Source of the DNA: Rugosibacter sp.
Lineage (GTDB): Bacteria > Pseudomonadota > Gammaproteobacteria > Burkholderiales > Rhodocyclaceae
Reading direction: 5' to 3'
Assembly: GCA_030652715.1 (NCBI GenBank)
Contig: JAUSQB010000489.1
Coordinates: 1-9,060, forward strand
DNA length: 9,060 nt
The notes under the pieces were generated by a model that saw only the letters and a list, made by a program, of their open reading frames with translations, made no database searches and had not been told where the DNA came from. Positions 6,080 to 9,060 of this stretch are shown here, in pieces. Made by a program: the position numbers and the translations under genes. The number at the start of each line of letters is the position of its first letter. Within the stretch, counting starts at the first letter, position 1.

Positions 6080-8505
6080 GCGCGCCCATCGAGCAATTCC
6101 ACGACGCAATACGGGCCGCTGGCCTTATCCCGCCGGACACTATCGAAGCCAACGGAAAGCTGCACCGTTTCGCCAGCAATGGCAAGCGCGGCGACGATTC
6201 TGGATGGTACGCCCTTCATGCAGATGGTATTCCCGCCGGCAGCTTTGGCGACTGGCGCAATGATTTATCCCAAACATGGCGCGCCGATATTGGCCGACCG
6301 CTCACCGCTCAAGAGAACGCAGCTCACAAGGCCAGAATCGAGGCTATGCGCCGCGAACGCGAAGCCGAAGAGGCCAAGCGCCACGCTGACGCCGCAGGTC
6401 GTGCAGAGGCAATCTGGCGCGACGCCGATGATGCACCTAGTGACCATCCGTATCTAGTCGCCAAAGGCATTAAGCCGCACGGCCTGCGTGTCTATCACGG
6501 TGAATTGGTGATCGGCGGAATGGCGTGTGACGGTGCACTGATCGTGCCAATGCGAATCGGCGGGGTATTGCACTCGCTGCAATTTATCGCACCGAATGGA
6601 GACAAGCGCTTCCTTCCGGGCGGGCGCACGTCTGGTTGTTATTTTGCAATCGGGAATGCAGCCGACATCGAAAAGCACGGCGCGCTTGTTATTTGCGAAG
6701 GTTTTGCAACGGCTGCAACACTCCGCGAATCAACAGGTTTTGCGACATTGGCTTGCTTTAGCGCGGGAAACCTTTTGTCCGTGGCGACTTCACAACGGGA
6801 GAAATTCCCCGCCGTTAAAATCATCATTGCTGGCGACTTCGACAAAAGCGGCACCGGGCAGCGCGCAGCAGCCGAGGCCGCGCAAGCTGTTTCCGGGCTG
6901 GTGGCGATTCCGCAATTCACTGCTGGAGAACTGGCCACTGATAAACCGCCTTCAGACTGGAACGACTACGCCAGACTGCACGGGCTCGATGCTGTCAAAG
7001 CGGCCATAGCAGGCGCAAGCGCACCGGCAAGGGGTGAGCATCGCCCTGAACCATTGCCTGCCCTGCCCGACGTGTTGCCGTTCGATTACGCCTATCTACC
7101 CGATGGACTTCGTGCCTACGTCAGAGACATATCAGAACGCATGCAGTGCCCGCCGGACTTTGCAGCGGTGGCGGTATTTGTGATGATGGCAACTATCATC
7201 GGGCGCAAGGTCGGCATGCGGCCCATGAGGCAAAACGATTGGACGGTAATCGTCAATTTATGGGGCGCAGTAGTCGGCAATTCTGGAGTGATGAAAAGCC
7301 CAACCATAGCCGCTGGCCTCGCACCAATTAAACAGATTCAGGCTTGGGCATTCGAGGAATTCAACAACCGGATGACCGAGCACGCCGCGCAAGCTGAATT
7401 GGCCAAGCTTCAGCAAGCCGTGGGGAAATCGGAAGCCAAAAAGAAACTCGCCAAAAATAAGGCTGCTGATGTTGCTGCATTACTGAAACCGGACGCCGCA
7501 GAAGATGCACCCGTCCTCAAGCGGTACATGACAAATAATGCCAGTTATGAAGCGCTCGGCGAACTGCTGATGGAAAACCCGAACGGGCTCCTAGTTGAGT
7601 CTGACGAAATCATCGGCCTGCTGAAGCAGCTTGACGCCGGAGGACAAGAGGTTGCACGCTCGTTTTACCTGACGGCGGCTGATGGAGATAAGCCCTATAC
7701 CTTCGACAGAATTATGCGTGGCAAGGGGTTGCATATCCCGGCGCTGTGCCTGTCTATTATCGGCGGTATTCAGCCTGGAGTACTTGCTGCTTACGTACGC
7801 CAAGCTACCGACGGCGGCGCTGGGGCTGATGGGTTGCTGCAGCGGTTTGGCTTGATGGTCTATCCAGACATTTCACCCGACTGGCAAGAGGTCGACCGCT
7901 ACCCTGACAGCGAAGCACGCGAGGCGGTCAACAAACTCGCCGAGAGGTTGGATCTTCTTCACGCTGACGATATTGGGGCAGAGATAGATAAATACGGCGG
8001 GGTGCCTTTCCTGCGATTTGATGATGCCGCTCAAGTTTTATTCTCTGAATGGCGCGCCAAGCTGGAAACCCGTTTGCGGTCGGGCGAAGAGCATCCGGCG
8101 ATAGTTTCTCACCTGTCCAAGTATCGAAAGTTAATCCCTTCGCTGGCATTGATAAATCATCTTTGCGACGATGGCCGGGGCGCTGTAACCGAGACTGCAT
8201 TACTGCGCGCAATCGCCTTTTCCGAGTATTTGGAAAGCCATGCACGCCGTATTTATAGTTATGCCACCCGGCCTGATATTGATGCGGCAAAAACGCTGCT
8301 AAAGAAGCTGGCCACCGGAAAGCTGACGGCACCCTTTAAAACGCGCGACGTTTATATAAAGGGATGGACGGGGCTTGAGACACCGGCGAAAGCACAAAGC
8401 GCCATCGGCTTGCTTCACGAGTATGGCCACCTGACCGCCAAAGAATTAGAGACAGGCGGCAGAGCCACGACTGAGTTTCAATGGATTCGGGAGAGCGCCA
8501 AATGA
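6076..8505 (+). CDS. Toprim and DUF3987 domain replication protein (primase/helicase-like)
   Basis: This is probably the element's replication initiator, combining a primase-type Toprim domain with a P-loop ATPase, a counterpart of the P4 alpha protein though of a different domain make-up. It has 809 residues from the ATG at 6076, chosen because GAGG lies seven bases upstream and it overlaps the previous stop; a TTG at 6046 would add ten residues. Residues 5-70 form an N-terminal region (GWYALHADGI, GSFGDWR) without a Cys/His zinc cluster, followed by a charged helix (78-113). The Toprim domain shows E208 in VICEGFATAATL and D254/D256 in IIAGDFDKSG. The DUF3987 part has a Walker A-like GNSGVMKSP (401-409, K407), a Lys/Ala-rich helix (434-470), Walker B LLVESDE (505-511) and LSIIGGIQPG (559-568). 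Met replaces the usual Gly before the Walker lysine, as I recall for other DUF3987 proteins. The gene is intact and coupled on both sides. Confidence 0.88.
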   Translation: MSAPIEQFHDAIRAAGLIPPDTIEANGKLHRFASNGKRGDDSGWYALHADGIPAGSFGDWRNDLSQTWRADIGRPLTAQENAAHKARIEAMRREREAEEAKRHADAAGRAEAIWRDADDAPSDHPYLVAKGIKPHGLRVYHGELVIGGMACDGALIVPMRIGGVLHSLQFIAPNGDKRFLPGGRTSGCYFAIGNAADIEKHGALVICEGFATAATLRESTGFATLACFSAGNLLSVATSQREKFPAVKIIIAGDFDKSGTGQRAAAEAAQAVSGLVAIPQFTAGELATDKPPSDWNDYARLHGLDAVKAAIAGASAPARGEHRPEPLPALPDVLPFDYAYLPDGLRAYVRDISERMQCPPDFAAVAVFVMMATIIGRKVGMRPMRQNDWTVIVNLWGAVVGNSGVMKSPTIAAGLAPIKQIQAWAFEEFNNRMTEHAAQAELAKLQQAVGKSEAKKKLAKNKAADVAALLKPDAAEDAPVLKRYMTNNASYEALGELLMENPNGLLVESDEIIGLLKQLDAGGQEVARSFYLTAADGDKPYTFDRIMRGKGLHIPALCLSIIGGIQPGVLAAYVRQATDGGAGADGLLQRFGLMVYPDISPDWQEVDRYPDSEAREAVNKLAERLDLLHADDIGAEIDKYGGVPFLRFDDAAQVLFSEWRAKLETRLRSGEEHPAIVSHLSKYRKLIPSLALINHLCDDGRGAVTETALLRAIAFSEYLESHARRIYSYATRPDIDAAKTLLKKLATGKLTAPFKTRDVYIKGWTGLETPAKAQSAIGLLHEYGHLTAKELETGGRATTEFQWIRESAK

Positions 8506-8840
8506 GCTACCTAGAAAAATTGAAGCTGCTGGAAGTGCAAAAAAATTCTCTACATAGCCCCGAGATGGAACCGACAGAACCGACAAAAGCCCCTTCAAAG
8601 GTGCAAAAAGCCCCTTCTGTCGGTTTTGTCGGTACGGTTCAGGGGGCATGTGAGAAAAATCATATCGAGGAAATCGGCACTGACACCACGGCGGCGGTAT
8701 GGCTTGTCACTTACCCCGACGGACGGAAGGCCGAGGTTTATTGCACACCGGCGGCAACACTGGCGCAGGTATTGGAAACCCGACCCGGTGCAACTGCTGA
8801 AACTCACTCACAAATGGAGGCAACAAAATGGCTACACTAA
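8502..8840 (+). CDS. Uncharacterised 112-aa protein downstream of the primase
   Basis: I do not recognise this protein. The ATG at 8502 overlaps the primase stop as ATGA and has GGGAG eight bases upstream; an in-frame ATG at 8481 would add seven residues and lies inside the primase gene. Three parts can be seen. First comes a short charged helix (MSYLEKLKLLEVQKN). A low-complexity segment of repeats follows, EPTEPT, KAPS twice, and VGFVGT, encoded by the inverted and direct repeats at 8568-8640. Last is a compact-looking domain with AAVWLVTYPDGRKAEVYC and PAATLAQVLETRPGA (about 65-101). The C-terminal part looks like a small folded domain and may be the functional core. Cotranscription with the primase suggests a replication or accessory role, by inference only. 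Confidence 0.75.
   Translation: MSYLEKLKLLEVQKNSLHSPEMEPTEPTKAPSKVQKAPSVGFVGTVQGACEKNHIEEIGTDTTAAVWLVTYPDGRKAEVYCTPAATLAQVLETRPGATAETHSQMEATKWLH
8568..8640 (+). repeat. Iterated 9-bp units forming a 16-bp inverted repeat inside the 112-aa gene
   Basis: GAACCGACA is present twice in tandem (8568-8576, 8577-8585). The inverse appears as TGTCGGTTT (8618-8626) and TGTCGGTAC (8627-8635), followed by GGTTC. The arms 8570-8585 and 8618-8633 match over 16 bp with one G/T position, which would be a G-U pair in RNA. Between them AAAAGCCCCTTC is repeated directly (8585-8596, 8606-8617), and AAGGTGC (8598-8604) can pair with GCCCCTT (8610-8616) around an AAAAA loop. The dense short repeats next to a replication gene are reminiscent of iterons or an origin. 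A hairpin acting on the transcript is the alternative. Confidence 0.7.
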
Positions 8841-9060
8841 TTTCAATGGAGGACTTTATGAACGCAAAGAAACTCACAGAAAGCATGGCAGTAATCGCCG
8901 ATGCGTTTGTCGATGAATACGGTATGACACTTGCAGAGCGTGAACGGCGCACCAGATTCCTTGAGCGTGATTTAACCGACAGTCTGCCAACTGACCCACA
9001 AAATATAGAGATATGGCGACAACGTGAAACTAAGCTGATACTGGAGACAGCTAACCTTGT
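8828..9060 (+). CDS. Uncharacterised protein, 3'-partial
   Basis: The frame stays open from the ATG at 8828 to the window edge (77 codons seen). It begins MATLISMEDFMNAKKL and continues with charged, helix-prone sequence including LAERERRTRFLERDLTDSL and IWRQRETKLILE. No family is recognised. Two starts are equally well supplied: 8828, with GGAGG seven bases upstream and a 13-base overlap with the previous gene, and 8858 (MNAKKLTESM), with GGAGG five bases upstream and no overlap. The arrangement continues the tightly packed alpA-primase cluster, so cotranscription is likely. The position suggests an accessory protein of the element, but no function can be assigned from the visible part. Confidence 0.65.
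   Translation, partial: MATLISMEDFMNAKKLTESMAVIADAFVDEYGMTLAERERRTRFLERDLTDSLPTDPQNIEIWRQRETKLILETANL

Noticed and set aside
8626..8916. 96-codon plus-strand frame overlapping the 112-aa gene
   Set aside because: It is out of frame with a better-supported gene, has no good ribosome site and extends across the next gene start.
1..9060. CRISPR array or defence system
   Set aside because: No regularly spaced identical repeats and no recognisable nuclease, toxin, methylase or Cas gene occurs in the window; only the integration and replication end of the element is visible.

Overview
The window joins a conserved chromosomal segment (about 1-4000) to the left end of an integrated mobile element (about 3984 to the right edge, where it continues). 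The chromosomal proteins look proteobacterial. The gene order purH-purD followed by a two-domain Sua5-type gene, with moderately high GC, suggests a betaproteobacterium. That placement rests on general protein resemblance only and is an inference.

Chromosomal part: purH (5' end cut off by the window) and purD encode the last two steps of IMP synthesis and an early step of the same de novo purine pathway. Between them lies a spacer of about 150 bp that holds, on the minus strand, what may be a decayed IS5-type transposase tail. Next comes a Sua5/YwlC-type threonylcarbamoyl-AMP synthase (tRNA t6A37 synthesis), then a complete tRNA-Ala with anticodon CGC and an encoded CCA end.

Mobile part: the tRNA 3' end is the likely attachment site. 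A rho-independent terminator and a promoter-like stretch with four GGGGTAAC repeats follow, then a full-length P4-type tyrosine integrase. A gene-free stretch of about 250 bp downstream has a promoter-like sequence, several hairpins and a strong terminator. By position and layout it fits the int-alpA class of structured RNA. After it comes a tightly packed plus-strand cluster: an AlpA-type regulator, a 58-aa hydrophobic-tailed small ORF, an 809-aa Toprim plus DUF3987 primase/helicase-like replication protein, a 112-aa unknown protein, and the start of another unknown gene that runs off the window. The last four genes overlap at their junctions (4, 4 and 13 bases), which points to translational coupling.

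How it fits together: the integrase recombines the element at the tRNA gene, AlpA probably controls integrase or excision genes, and the Toprim/DUF3987 protein probably starts replication of the excised form. This resembles P4-like satellites and integrative islands. No cargo, defence, conjugation or phage structural genes are visible; they would lie to the right. The most notable non-gene structures are the int-alpA intergenic RNA candidate, the repeats around the integrase start, and a 16-bp inverted repeat built of 9-bp units inside the 112-aa gene.
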